Shown: positions 41,685 through 53,566 of the stretch, piece after piece
How the letters are laid out: every line of letters begins with the position of its first letter
Numbering within the stretch: the stretch's first letter is position 1
Assembly: GCA_020912385.1 (NCBI GenBank)
Contig: CP087212.1
Location: 2,356,001 to 2,420,000 of the forward strand
Origin: Neofusicoccum parvum
Lineage: Eukaryota > Ascomycota > Dothideomycetes > Botryosphaeriales > Botryosphaeriaceae
DNA: 64,000 nucleotides
Reading direction: 5' to 3'
The notes under the pieces: model-generated
What the model was told of the DNA's origin: nothing
Seen by the model: only the letters and a program-made list of their open reading frames with translations
Databases searched by the model: none
Made by a program: the position numbers and the translations under genes

Positions 41685-42122
41685 GATGCAAACTGCTATA
41701 ACTACGGACAAGGAGTGCGGTTGGTGCTTGGTGGTCTTCGGCTATGGTATAAAGCGGGTTCGAAACAGCAATAGATGGTTTTCGAGGCACTGTCTGCCTC
41801 CGGGTAATTGCGGCGTGCGGAGATTTTGATTGGGTCAGTGCCTTCTGCGACCAACCGTCACAACGGATGGGCAATCGCATTCGAACGAGTATCGAGTGTC
41901 CGATTCTATCGCATCCGCTGTGCGGCACGCCCGAAATATCGCAGAGGATTCATAGACTCGCCCAGAAGGTCGTCGATGGCCGGTCTTTAGCGCGACAGAA
42001 CGGGAATAGCCCAGGCACCGGCCCAGGGGTTTCGCGACGTGCGGCGCAGAGCATAAATCGCCCGCTGCGCACCCATCACCATCGCCATCTCTCCCGCCCC
42101 GTTCCAGCCGCCACCACCACCC
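41685..42122. other. Intergenic region
   Basis: About 440 bp. No coding signal; CA- and CC-rich just before the next ATG. Confidence 0.4.
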
Positions 42123-45074
42123 ATGGGCTTTGACGTCTTCTGCGCCGTCTGCGGTGGCCCAGTTAGCGCCTACATCCGCATCGCTCAAGAGTCTCGCATT
42201 GCTTGTTTCCGGGAGAGGGGCGAGAAGGCCGACTCGGACTTTTCAGGTGAGCGCCATGATGTCATGGCCGACGAATGGGCAGAGCTGAGAAGAAAGACTC
42301 CGGCTTTGATTTCGACAATGAGCAGTTCGACGGCTACGATCCGGAAATTATCAACGAGGCCCTGATCGAATGGACGGTGCGGAGCGGCCTTCTGCTCGGC
42401 TTTAACCCGAAGTCAACGGCGATTGGAAAGTAAGCCGTTCGCTCACCACGTTGCGACAACCTACTCATGCCAGGAAGGGCATACATAACAGGACCAGCAC
42501 GCTATGAAGACTATGTAAGGATGCCTGTGCGTTTCAGCCTTACTATTGCTTACAATGGCCCAGGGCTGCTTCGGGAGCGTGGAACCCGGCGACGGTAAGT
42601 GCTTGCCGCCAATTTTATCTCCGAGTTCTAACAAAATTTCTCAGATCCAAACTTCCCGCACGATTCCGACGAATTTCAATGGTATTCTACTGGTCCGGAT
42701 GCGTTTGTTGCAATGTTCTCATAGATCGACAGCTACAACGTATACGACGCCACGCAGACCCGGTGCTTTCCGATCCACCAGCCATGCCTCAAAATTCTTG
42801 CCAGGGCTCTCTGTGGCAACGACAACATTGAGAACCTCGACAAAGACATCCTCTATCAGATCATGTGCGGTCTGCACCAATGGAGGGCCTGTCTCCAACT
42901 CGACTACGGCGAGCCGTCACAGGAACACGACCAATGCTGGTGGTCCCGCTCCGGAGAAGAGGTGCTGCCCCAAGCCCCTCTCGAAACGCCTCTACATCCT
43001 CTAACGCCAGCTCCACCGCCCAGATGATGGTAATCAACCCTCTCGTCATGCCCGACTTCACCCGCCTCCTCCGCAGCACCGTCTCGACCGACGACTTCGC
43101 GCTGCCCCCTCCGCCCGAGCGAGCCCCCGACCTCGAGGCCCGCATCCGGCACGACCCCTTCGCCACCCTCCCCTACGACATCACCCACAACATCCTCCTG
43201 CACCTCCCCTCGGCCTCCGTCCGCGCCCTCTGCACCGCCTCCTACCCCGTCCACTCCGCCTTCCCCGCCTCCAACCGCCACTTCTGGCGCCAGGCGCTGC
43301 GCGCCTGCATGCCCTGGTTCTGGGAGCTCCACGCGCTGATGCGGCACGGCACGGTCGACCCCGCGACCACCGACCACAAGGGCCTCTTCCTGTGGCTGGA
43401 CGGCGCGACGACGCCGCGCCGCGGCCTGAGCGGCCCGTTCATGGGCATCGCGAACCGCCGCCGCGTGTGGGGCGTGTGCGACCAGCTGGCCGCGCTGTAC
43501 GCGCCGCGGGTCGCGCTGAGAGACAGGGAGCGCGATCAGGGGAGCGAGGCCCGCGCCGTGTGGGACGGCGCCGTCAACGTCGGCTTGCCGCTGGTGTGCT
43601 GGCCGATGCCCGATCGCGACTTGAGGGCGGCGGGCGTGGCGCCGGTCCTGGCGGAGGATAAGTGGCTGAGGACTTCGGTGGCGCAGTGGGCGTGCGGGTT
43701 TGCGGATTGGGAGCATGGTGGGGTGGTTGAGGCGGTTTGGGATGATGGGGGTACGCTGGTCGGGGTGGCGTTCACGTCCGTCAAGAATGCGGTTGTTGGG
43801 GAGAGAAAGTGCTTTGGGAAGAGCGATGCGGCGTCGAAGGAGGCGGTCGAGGTTAAGCACTGGATTGCAGCGTTGGTCCTACACATGCCGGATATCTTCC
43901 TCGAGGAAGCGCAGGAATCTTCGATCAAGGGCATCACGGTGAGTATCTAGAAACCCTCAGAAAGTGACGAAGGAAAGCTCTGGCAGTATACAACGCTCAC
44001 AGTATGAAAATCAGGTCCGCACCGTTTCCGGAGAAGTCAAGCACCTCGGAGATACGAGCCAACGGTACTGCCAGCGCGTCCTCAGCGTCACCGATAACCA
44101 CACCATCATCGGTATCGCAGGCCACCTCACCAGCGTGCGTCCCCCACTCCATCCTCAATTCTCATCATCTCACTCAACCACCCCAGACCGGCAAAATCAC
44201 CCGCCTCGGTCTCGTCCAACGCCCCTCCGTCAACGCTCCAGGCCCTCCCCCCTCAACCGCCGACGACGAAGACGACGAACCCTCCCTGCCACACCTCTTC
44301 CACCCCCTCTGGAAACCCCCGTCCCCCTCCTCCGCCTCCCCGCTCCACACCCCAACCGCCCCCATCTGGACCCACCACCCGCGCCTCCGCGCCCTGGCGT
44401 CGACCGAGCGCCCCCTCCGGCGCTACCAGATCCAGTCCAACTACCACGACGACACGGTCCCGACCGACGTCCTCATCTGGGGCGCCACCGCAGCCGAGCT
44501 GCAGAGCCTGCGGCGCATCTCGGCGTACAAGCCCGGCGGCGAGGGCATGGTGGGGTGCGTGCGGGCCGAGTTCTCGGCGCAGTCGGGCATCGCGGCGCGC
44601 ACGGTGGGCGAGCCCGCCGCGCGCCGGCTGCTGGTCGAGGATGACTTCCCGGCCGACGGCGGCTGGCTACAGTTCTGGACGGCGGCGCTCGAGATCGACG
44701 GCGAGGGCGGCGAGAGGGTTGTTGCGGTTGACGCCGTGCACGACGAGGATATCAAGGCTGTCAGGGTGAGTTTGTAGGCGTGGGGATGCTGTTGTTGGCG
44801 GTGCTGACGCTTCGGCAGCTGCGCACTAATCGCGGCAGGGACGTCGTGTGGGGGAAGCCGCCGGGTGGGTCTCCGGTGTGGGAGTCTATGCGGCCGGACG
44901 AGGGGGAGACGATCGTCGGGCTTGCGCTCGGGTTCACGTATCGGTATCATTATCGTGGTGGGAAGAAACACTATGTGAGGCCTGTTCCTCGTGTGGCTTT
45001 TGTGGGCTTGCTGACTCTTGGTGTAGTCCTGCGTGGAGATGAACTCGGTGTCGGCCTTGACTATGGCTCTCTGA
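42123..45074 (+). CDS. F-box domain protein with multi-exon structure
   Basis: Eleven exons: 42123-42246, 42285-42429, 42478-42514, 42564-42594, 42645-42681, 42733-42961, 43024-43938, 44015-44134, 44187-44765, 44819-44974, 45027-45074; 806 aa in one frame. The N terminus MGFDVFCAVCGG and the segments AYITGPARYEDYGCFGS and CFPIHQPCLKILARAL follow a pattern common in Dothideomycete F-box proteins. The F-box is about residues 250-300 (FATLPYDITHNILLHLPSAS, then RHFWRQAL). The C-terminal half (WGATAAELQSL, FTYRYHYRGG) is typical of this group. F-box proteins link targets to SCF ubiquitin ligases via Skp1. The three micro-exons and the last exon are inferred from frame and splice consensus and are the least secure parts. 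If the last intron is retained, the stop moves to 45091. Confidence 0.75.
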
Positions 45075-45814
45075 GGGCAGGATGGTGGTAAGTATGAGTA
45101 TTATAACAATCAGATAAAGGAGGTTTGGCACATGATAGAACTGCTTGTTGATCACATGAGGTCAGAGGATCCTTAGAGGTTAAAAGAGGTCTATTGCAAG
45201 CGCAGAGATGAGTCAATTGCCGTGATATCCCAACCCCAGCCTTTCGCTACCAGCGACCGCCACCTGATGCAACACTTGTCTTGACCCTTGTTTCATGCCA
45301 TCTGTAATACCACTGTGATCTTAACCACCACCCCACGCCATGTGAAAGCCAGTATATAAGGCCATGGTCCACCGCCGCATGACAAGAAGTAATATATGGA
45401 TCTGTGTTCACGGTAAAGCAAGTATTGGGAAAACTGCGGGTACACTACCATGAAAAGAAGTAGTTACACAACAGCCTTCTTGCGCCCAACTTTGTGATTC
45501 TCGGCAATTTTTGCATACCTTGCGTTGTTTTGCAGTTTGTTCTAATCACTAAAAAGCCGCTTGGGTTTCTGGTAGTGTTACAAAATTCTACAACAAAGAT
45601 AACCACCAAGCACCCTTCCTACGCTATGGTCCTTATCTTACAAGTCAAAATCACACTCATTTCTGCCAGCCATATAAGAGCTCCGTGCTCCATGCGCATA
45701 GCCAACGCCTTTTAAAAACTTGAACAAGTCGTAGTGGAATTGTGACTATTTCAAAACTCGTCATTTCCTACAGGTACTCACGAATACTAAGTTCAGATGC
45801 TCCGTCCTACACCT
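45075..45814. other. Intergenic region between convergent genes
   Basis: About 740 bp, AT-richer. TATATAAG at 45353 faces no recognised gene. The downstream stretch has only short open frames. Confidence 0.4.
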
Positions 45815-47497
45815 CTACACTTCGTCAGGCAGCTTGAAACCACCAGGAGCCCGAGTCTGGAAGACACCATCTGGGTCGTGTTTTCCCGAAACTGCGAGCA
45901 TTTTCTGCAAATTTTCTTCTCCATAGCTTTCCATCACGGCTTGTGTTTGGTCGGCATAGTTGGCATATCGATAGCCAACATATGCACCAATCATTCTACT
46001 ATACTCTTCAATAGTATCCTTCCAAGTTTGCATCTTCTGTCTCGCAAGTTTCTCTTGATCGATGCCATTGACAGCAAGGGAACCCAGCCAAACAATAGAG
46101 TTGTCCGTGATGGCGTCAACGCCCAAGATGTTACCGCCCCTTTCGGCGGAATGCCTACCCACCACAGTGGGAAATGGCTGGAAAAAGCACTGCGTCTCGA
46201 AATCGCCGTCGGATGACTCCTGTAGCATTTCTTCGACAAGAGTCTTGTGGAGTTCGACGGCTTTTCTCAGAATGCGAACGTCGTTTGCAAAGGTTAGGGT
46301 GAACCAGACATTCCTTCCGATGTTAGTCTACCGCTGGGAATAGAGAGAAGGGGACATTGGAACCAACCGGTAGCCATCCGCCTGGGTTCCTTGTGCCAAT
46401 GTTGACATATTGGTAATCCCTAAGGTGGACGACGTGTATCCCGGAATCGCCAGGAACTCGTCGAACGCGGGCGCAGCAACAGCACCTCCCACATCGGTGA
46501 GCACAGAATTGACGACGATAGCGCCATCCGCTGGCTTGTAGGTCCAGAAGATGACAGCTGACCCGTTCTGATAGTTCTCGATGTTTTCCGTCCAGCCCAC
46601 GATGGCTTGAATGTGATCCTCGGTCGCTGACTCCGGGTACGACCTCGTGCCGCCCCATATCGGCGCCCTCTCGAAAGCGTTCATGTCGACGCGCGTGACG
46701 ATGCCGAAGTTGCCCGAGCCACCTTTCAGCGCGGTGTGCAGGTCCGCATTCTCCTCGGAATTCGCGTTGATGATCTTGCCGCTTGCGAGCACAACCTCGA
46801 AATTTCGTACGCTGTCGCAGACGAGGCCGCGCTGGTACAGGTAAAAGGAGAAGCCGCCGCCCGTCACCAGGCCTCCTACGCCAACGGTGCCGATTCGGCC
46901 GCCAGGGATGCCAACGTTTAGTGGGTCGAGCGTCTGGTAGACATGGAGCCAGCGAGCGGCGGGAAGGATGGACACCAGACCTTGGGTTTCGTCGTAAGTC
47001 GTCATGTTCATTCGGCCTTGAAGAAAGAATCTCGTGTCAGCAATGTAGTAGACCAAGCTACTTTGATTAGTGTCAACTGTACCGAGGTCGATGGTGATAC
47101 CCTCTTCAATATTGTTTGCACCTGCGTTCGACGAGTGGCCGCCGCTACGCACAGCAAAGTTGCATGAGGTCTCTTGCACGAGGGTTGTGAGCGCTTGAGA
47201 AACTTCTTGCGCATCATTTGGCTGTACAATGCAGTACGGAGTCAGTTGTGTTGTGAGGGACCAGTACGACTCTATCTGCTGCTTGTAGGCTACATCTTCG
47301 GGGAAATAAATGTGTTCGAGGCCCGCGCCCTGGAGGACTTGGCACTGGAAGCTGTTAGCAGGATGATGCTTGTGGAGGAATATGTGACTCACACAGCTCT
47401 GAGTATCTCGTGGAAGAGAAGAAGATGGGAAAGAGGATACTGTTGCTATGAGAAACAGAACCCTAATCTTCATGCTGATGACACTGGATCTAAGCAT
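45815..47497 (-). CDS. Secreted berberine-bridge-type FAD oxidoreductase
   Basis: Three exons (47497-47393, 47344-46368, 46313-45815), 526 aa; translation may instead start at the ATG at 47473, which begins directly with the signal peptide (MKIRVLFLIATVSSF). The PCMH/FAD_binding_4 domain shows CNFAVRSGGHSSNAGANN with the FAD-linking histidine, ILPAARWLHVYQTL, GGRIGTVGVGGLVTGGG and GGSGNFGIVTRVD. The BBE tail YANYADQTQAVMESYG precedes a Pro/Gly-rich end. There is no GVCP motif, so a single covalent link is expected. The second intron is unusual: donor GTTGGT, branch CTAAC and acceptor GGAAG, giving the family-like join GYRNVWFTLTFAND. Substrate unknown; probably extracellular oxidation with H2O2 release. 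It shares the family but little sequence with the gene at 5155. Confidence 0.9.
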
Positions 47498-47575
47498 CTT
47501 GTATATCAGGTAAAAATGTAGAAATGAAGTGGGAATGTGTTCATGCAGTAGCCTTTCTATCAGAATGAACCTTTC

Positions 47576-47581
47576 TTATAT
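47576..47581 (-). promoter_or_regulatory. TATA-like element
   Basis: On the minus strand the sequence reads GGATATAAG, about 80-105 bp upstream of the two candidate starts. Confidence 0.4.
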
Positions 47582-48220
47582 CCTCTCGCCAAGGCGTAAA
47601 AGAAGCATGAAGTAATGACACAGGGGCTCGAGGAGCTTGAGGGTTACCAGAAGCAATGTAACCCTAGAGTCCCCTGCATGCAATCACGCTCCGTTGTACA
47701 ACTCACATGGAAATCGACAAGCGGGGTTACGTTGTTGAGTGTTGATTCAAAGCAAGTTGAGCAGGTGAATTGCACACCAGCACTAGGTTAATCTTCGGTC
47801 AAGGTGTACATCAAGAAGAACACTGACGGATTATCGGTCCGTCTTACCGGCGCATAGCGGAGTCCTTTCTTAAATAGGAAATAATGTCAACCTTTGCGGG
47901 CTATTATGTCTCCTTGCGCGGGTGTACTTCGGCTCGCATATAACACCGTCGTCTTTGAACGCGAAGTGATGTAAATAGAAGAGCTTAATAGTCCTCTTTC
48001 CGAAGCTGTGGTGTTTATGTCACACTGCAGCACAATCATGTTCAGCTGTTAGTTTGAGTGGGCCCTGCAAGATTTGCCAATAGAGGTAGGAGAACCAACC
48101 AGACAACCGCTACTCATTGCCTCATGTGCGGGGAAGTCGAAACACACACTGCACGCGTCAACAGAGCAGGGCGCTCTGTAGCCCTTCTGCATCTCACGAC
48201 CTCTGCCGTCATGCCCCTCA

Positions 48221-48258
48221 GCCTCGGGTGTCCTGCCAGTCCTCGGGTGTCCTGCCAG
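48221..48258 (+). repeat. 19-bp direct repeat, two copies
   Basis: CCTCGGGTGTCCTGCCAGT is present twice head to tail. Confidence 0.75.
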
Positions 48259-49126
48259 TCCACCAACACGGATGAAAAAGCCGCGTTCCGTTCGGCCACG
48301 CCTGACCCCGTATCCAACCTGACAGCGCGGACAGGGAAAAGAGAGCCCCTCGACAACCCCAGACCCCGAACCTCTGACCCAGCCTCGCCCGTCCCCATGC
48401 CTTCATTCCACTCACACCCCAGCTTCCGCCCCGCATCCCTACCGCCACGGGCCTGCTTACGCATTCCCGGCTGATCTCCACCGCACCTCTCCTCCCGCCG
48501 CCAACTCCTCCCCTCCTTTCCCGCCACTCGCCCGCATCGGCAACCTGCAGCCCGGCCTCCCCGCCAGCGGCGCGCCCGCGGGACGCGCTGTCCACCGTTA
48601 GCGAGGTCGGGGGTGTCGTCGGCGGCGAGGTGGCGCGGCGGTGCGTGGCGCTTGGAGGCGAGTGGAGCGCGTCAGGGGGTGCTGCGTGGATTCGAGCGGC
48701 TGCGGGATGTCGAGCTGGGCGAGGGCGGTGGTGAAGGCTGAGCTGGTGTGGAGGGATGCGGATGACTGGGATGTGGCGGCGCGGGAGTGGGTGGCTGTGG
48801 AGGCGGAGAGGGTGGTGTGTGCTGAGGCGAGCTTGAGGAGGTTGTGTTTGGATAGGCTGTTGGAGGTTTGGATGTTAGCGGGTGTTGTGGTTCCTTTGTG
48901 TCGGGGTCAGGGGTGGTTGGGTGGGAGATGGCTTACCTCGTGGGGTATCTTAAGGATGCGAAACTGAGAACGTAAGCGACGGGAGAATCTGGCGCGTGGA
49001 AGAGGAAGATAAGATACGTGAGGACTATTCTTTGTCAGTTGTGAGGACCCTGCTGCAGTGATTAAGCCCAGCAGCCGGCACTCGTCGGGGTTGTTGAACT
49101 CGGGGTATCCATTATTACGGTGAAGA

Positions 49127-50404
49127 CTATAAAACTCGTTTAACAACCGTCGGGGAACGGACTGACGCGATGTCATTAGCGCTATCAGCCGCATCCGACG
49201 TCTCTATCGTGACCTTGACGCTTCGTTTGATGCGATGTTGGTTCTGCAGATGCTCTTCGCTGCCAAAGCTCTGCCAATCCGACCCGCCCGACTCCAGAGA
49301 CCTCCGCGGAGGTTGCGGGCTGTCTCGCGCCTCTATCTGCGTTCTCGTGACGCCCAGCTCGCCTCGCAGGTCGTCGAGGTTGACTTCTGGGTCGAAGCGA
49401 GCGTTGTTGGTGGAGCGGGACTTGGTGGTTGACTTGGAGATGCCCGTCTTCTCCCACACGGTGCGGATCAGGGGTCGTAATGTCGCTATCGATCCGCAGA
49501 TGATGCCTACGCCGGGCTCGATCCAACTCCAGATGGTGAGGCCGGTGATGTTGTAGAGATAGTCGTCGTTTTTGGCGAGGTCGTCGAGCGTCTTTACGCG
49601 GATCAGCGTGCTGATGGCGCTCCTTGGAGCGTGTTAGCGATGGTGGAGACGGTGCGGCAGAGCGAGCCTACAGAGATCCCAGAGACATGATGGTGTAGAT
49701 GGCGAGCTTCTTCTTCAGTCCCAGATTGGAATGCCTCAACATGAAGTACGGGATGCCCGCAAGGATTAGATCGGTCGTTGCGTTGATGCCTGCACCAATG
49801 TACCCGACAAAGGCGCCGCCGGTCTTGTTGTTGCAGCTGCCCTCCTGGCTCGTGTCCCAGAAATACGAGACTGGGGAGCACTGGAAGATGGTGCCGAAGA
49901 AGAGGAAGAGCCCAAAGCCCAGAGCCACGGCCAGCGTGCCCCAGATGACCCATTTCTGGACGGGATTGACTATGACGCGGAGCAAGAAGAAGCCAACGGC
50001 GACTTTGACGACGGTGGCGGTGATGCAGTACAGGGCTCCGCATATGAGCCACAGCTGTGCGGGTTCTGTCAGCAAAGGCCAGAGTCCGGCGAGCCATGGG
50101 TGCGTACCTTCATTGCCAGCACGATTTGCGCCGGGGTCAGTGTGGCCATGTGCTTGCCTAGTCCCGCACTCGTCCCCAGCAGCAGAAATATGCCCCAGGT
50201 GGTGTACAGGGCCTGGCGGCGCCGTCAGCAGGCGGAGCGAGGTGCAGATGCAGATCCTGGGAGACTCACCTGGCTAAGGAGCATCAGCCAGTCGTCCAGG
50301 CCGAACGACTTGACGAGGAAGGTGCGCACGCCGCATCGCAGGCTGACCACCACCCACGAGATCACAAGCAACCAGATGGTGACCGTGGGTATCGAGTCCA
50401 CCAT
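49127..50404 (-). CDS. Pth11-like seven-transmembrane protein (fungal rhodopsin-type domain)
   Basis: Four exons (50404-50270, 50212-50108, 50054-49672, 49622-49127), 372 aa. Hydrophobic helices follow the Pth11/integral-membrane pattern: TIWLLVISWVVVSLRCGVRT, FGLDDWLMLLSQ, YTTWGIFLLLGTSAGLG, TPAQIVLAMKLWLICGALYC, KVAVGFFLLRV, WGTLAVALGFGLFLFFGTIF, FQCSPVSYFWD, and GAGINATTDLILAGIPYFML. The GLDDW, FQC-P-YFWD and D-x-I-L-A-G-I-P motifs are characteristic. The end is a cytosolic Ser/Arg-rich tail (about 100 aa) probably open to phosphorylation. No N-terminal CFEM domain. Relatives include the host-surface sensor Pth11 of the rice blast fungus; most paralogues have no known ligand. The last two introns have short distances between branch point and acceptor. 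Confidence 0.88.
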
Positions 50405-52846
50405 TTGGGATTGTCTCGAGGACGGCGAGAGCACCAAGCATCGGGCGAGCGTGATCTGCGGCGAGAATAAGTAAGAAAAGGGCTGCATGAGCGTCGGTCA
50501 TTGCGATCGATGCTGGCCCGGTGCAGCATCGCAGGCTCGGCTATCTGCATCCACATTAAGACCGATCTGTCGAGCCGGGATCATCCTGCGGTGCCCGACT
50601 ATCGCGACTGCGGCCGGAAGGAGCCGACTCTGATGCTACGCGCCAGCTTCATGAGACATTGTGCCGAGCGACGGGCCGACGCGAGTGCGACAAGAACAAT
50701 AGCGCGTCTGCAAGCCCGTGAGGCGCGGGTGCAGCACTATAAGAGTGCGGTAGGGCTGCGCCGCGCAACTGTGCTGCTGTAGAGATGCCGCGCCGCCAGG
50801 CCGCCAGCGACTTCGACAGACCGGGCCAGCTGCTCTTCGATTCTGCGAGGCGTTCGGCGCGCGCTTCTTTCGGAGCAACGTCCGCCCAGAAGGGGCTGGA
50901 TAGGGAGCATGGCGCCCCTTCCGTCGCCCCCAAGTCACATGCGACACCTCCTGAGGTCGTCTTCAAACCGCAGCCCAGCACTCGTCGGGGGATCAGCTGC
51001 GCCATGCCCGCGAGAGGAAGCGTCGAGTCTTGCCGCGGCCGGCGCGTACTGCGGCGGCAGTTGCCACGGCTTGGCCTCGTAAGCATCGCATGATGCAGAG
51101 CTGCTGCATGCACACGGCTCCGCGAGTAACGAGTACGAACCGCTGGATCCACGAGGCATTGCTCCGACGGCGACCACGGACCGTTGCATGCGAGGGCGGT
51201 GAGGCTCGACCAGGGGCCAGAGCTGGAGGAGCAGCATGGCGAGCTCAGCCACGTGGAGCTGCAGGTACAATTGCGCCGGTGATGGCTGCGCCGGAATCAG
51301 TCCGGAGAACTGGACCGCCCAGCCGCCCACAAACGGCGCGAATGGAAGCAGTGCGTCGTGCCAATTTCAACGGCGTCCGGGGAGCAGCCCAGAGTCCCGA
51401 GATCTACGTTTAGTGGCGTCAGGTGTTGACATCAGACGAAGGGCTGGCACTTTGGTCAGCCAGTGCGCAGATCCGTCTATGCGGCCATGGGCGGCGCGGG
51501 AGAAGGCTGTCTCTGCGGCTGTGTCTCCAGGTGCTGTGCCACGGAGACACGACTGCGTGCTTGCACCATGCGATGGCCGGAATAGCAGCTGGAAGGCGGA
51601 GGACGCGCGCTGGGAGCATGATCTCGGCCTGGCCACGGCCGGTGATCAGCTATCAGCAGTCCACGGGAACTGTCTCAGAGAAGGCGGAAGGGGAAAGGCG
51701 GCCGCGCCTTGGGCAGCGATTTGACGACCGCGGAAGCGGAAGAAACAAATTGACGGCGGGTGGCGGAGCGGGGCGCGCGGCAACGACACCCTACCATTCA
51801 TCAGGCTAGCGCGCGATAAGCAGCTCCCTCCACCTCTGGCCTCGTCCGTCCTGTTGACGTCCAAGTGCTCCCGAGCGACTGTGGCCGGACAACCACCCCC
51901 CAAGTCGAGCCCGAACGTCCACAGTCTCCGATGCGTCGGTTCGTCGTGGACACGACCCCGGCTGGCCCTCGGCCACGGCCCACCCAGCATGGACCACGCC
52001 CGTAGCGAGAGCTGATCTGATTCTTCACTCCGCGACTTCGCTTGATGCTCGGCTAGGAGACGTACGTAGTGAACGGGGGGTGGCCCCTAATCATCAATTC
52101 TCCTCTGTGCCCACCGGAATCCAGATGTGTTTCAACCACCATGGCTGTGTCCATCAGGGCGGTGCAGCAGGAGTCATTGGGAGAGGCGATCGACGCTCTC
52201 AAATCTTATGCCGAGCTGAAGAATAAGATCTACGTCGCAACAGCCGAGGAAGCTGCCCGCCCGCGCTCTCGCTCACCGCCTCGGAGATACCACCGGCCTC
52301 CTTTCGTGCGCCTCCGTCATTGCTCGGAAATCCCGACAGGCTGACGTGATCTGCCATCATGCCATCTGTTCCTGGCTGTTCCCTCGTCCGTCTCCACACT
52401 GTCCGGTGTCATGCGAAGCCAAAAGATGAGACTTGAAAAGGAAAAACACCGACTGTAGTGACGCTCCTCGTAGTCAACGGCACTATCCAAACTTCACTGT
52501 TTCCACCCAGCGCTGAATACGCACGGCAGCAGCACCCACTACATTCGCATGTGCAGCATCGTACCAGACATGTAGGTTTCGGATTCATATACACGCTGCT
52601 CAGCTCACAAACATCCTGTCATTCATCTTCGTCAGTAATCCCAAGGAGATGCACGCAATCACCAGCGTCACGACCAGGAACTTCAGATGCATACAATGCG
52701 AATAACAAATTAAAGACTACCAAGAGGATGCTGGACGAATTCGAGGAGTCTCAGGGCAGCCGGTCCAAGGAAGAGACGAGTGCCATGCATTCGACGGAAG
52801 GACCCCTCGCCTCCCCAAGTCGGCTACACACAAACCCTCGCATCTA
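50405..52846. other. Long intergenic region
   Basis: About 2.4 kb with no recognised gene. Dense overlapping open frames in 50600-52000 on both strands share no codon bias and are Ala/Arg/Ser-rich. 52400-52850 is AT-richer and holds an open frame (52458-52850) with no family match. The final part is the 3' flank of the next gene. Confidence 0.4.
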
Positions 52847-53566
52847 CTAGTCATCATCCGAGCCATCGTCATCCCCGGAGTCGTCATCGGGCGCCTCATC
52901 CGGGCCATCGTTATCCCCGGAGTCATCATCAGGCGTGTAAGCGTAGTTACCGCACTGCAGCAGTCAGCACCCGCACTCGTCGCAACCCGCCACCCGCAAA
53001 AAAAAACTCACCGAGAGGAAGGCGGCCAGATCGGTGTCCAGCTCGCTGTTGTTGTAGTCGCAGCCGTGCAGCTCGCGGTCGCCGTTGCAGTCGTAGTAGC
53101 CCTCGGAGTCCTGGATCACGACGCCCGAGTAGTCGCCGGCGCGGCTGGCGTCGCTGCAGCCCTCGAACTGCACCGTCACCTTCTCCTGCCCGCCCGTCGC
53201 CTCGTTCTGCTCGTCCAGCTCCGGCACCCGGTCGAACGTCAGCGGCTTGCCGCAGAAGTTCTTGCCCTTGGACACCAGCTGCCGCTCCGTGCACTGGAAC
53301 CGCCCGTACGCCCAGGCCACGATGGCTTTGTCGCCGTTGGGCGCGCTGGAGGGGAGTCAGGGTCAGTGGTGGTTTGTGGGAAGGGGTGGGTGCACGTACG
53401 TCTCGACTCCGAGGAGCACGTTGTAGCCGGGTCCTTGCGGCTCGATGAGATCGGTGAAGTTGGTGGTCCCCTCCGGCGCGGCGGGGAGAGGGTCGTCTTG
53501 CGGGAAGGGGATGGCAAGGCCGATGCCGGCGAGGGAGAGGATGCTGAGAGTCGTGGTGAACTTCAT
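52847..53566 (-). CDS. Secreted cysteine-containing protein with acidic repeat tail
   Basis: Three exons (53566-53400, 53345-53012, 52954-52847), 202 aa. The signal peptide (TTLSILSLAGIGLAIP) is clear. The mature domain has QCTERQL, NFCGKPLTF, FEGCSDAS, YYDCNGD and LHGCDYN, then CGNYAY: six cysteines that could form three disulfides. The third exon encodes a tail made of two imperfect copies of a PDDDSGD-type unit with almost only Asp, Gly, Ser and Pro. An Asp-rich tail could bind calcium or cations, or interact with the wall; that is inference. The upstream gap includes TATATAA on the minus strand at about 53728-53722. I do not recognise the family. Confidence 0.75.
52855..52936 (-). repeat. 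Coding repeat, Asp-rich units
   Basis: Two similar blocks of about 39 bp, each encoding a GDDDG/PDDDSGD-type acidic unit, lie in the last exon of the secreted protein. Confidence 0.6.

Larger units (their letters stand above)
47498..49126. other. Intergenic region
   Basis: About 1.6 kb with no recognised gene. It has AT-richer spacer to about 48050, then a C-rich block with a perfect 19-bp direct repeat (48221-48258) and a G-rich block (about 48590-48930). Confidence 0.4.

Noticed and set aside
41740..41780. GGTTCGAAAC word resembling a tRNA T-arm
   Set aside because: No matching D-arm, anticodon stem or acceptor stem could be formed around it.
42865..43023. In-phase start of the F-box gene at 42865
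   Set aside because: The segment before 43024 lies in a different phase from the conserved upstream exons, and a GTGCTG...CCCAG intron gives a consistent join; ATG 42865 is internal to an exon in another frame.
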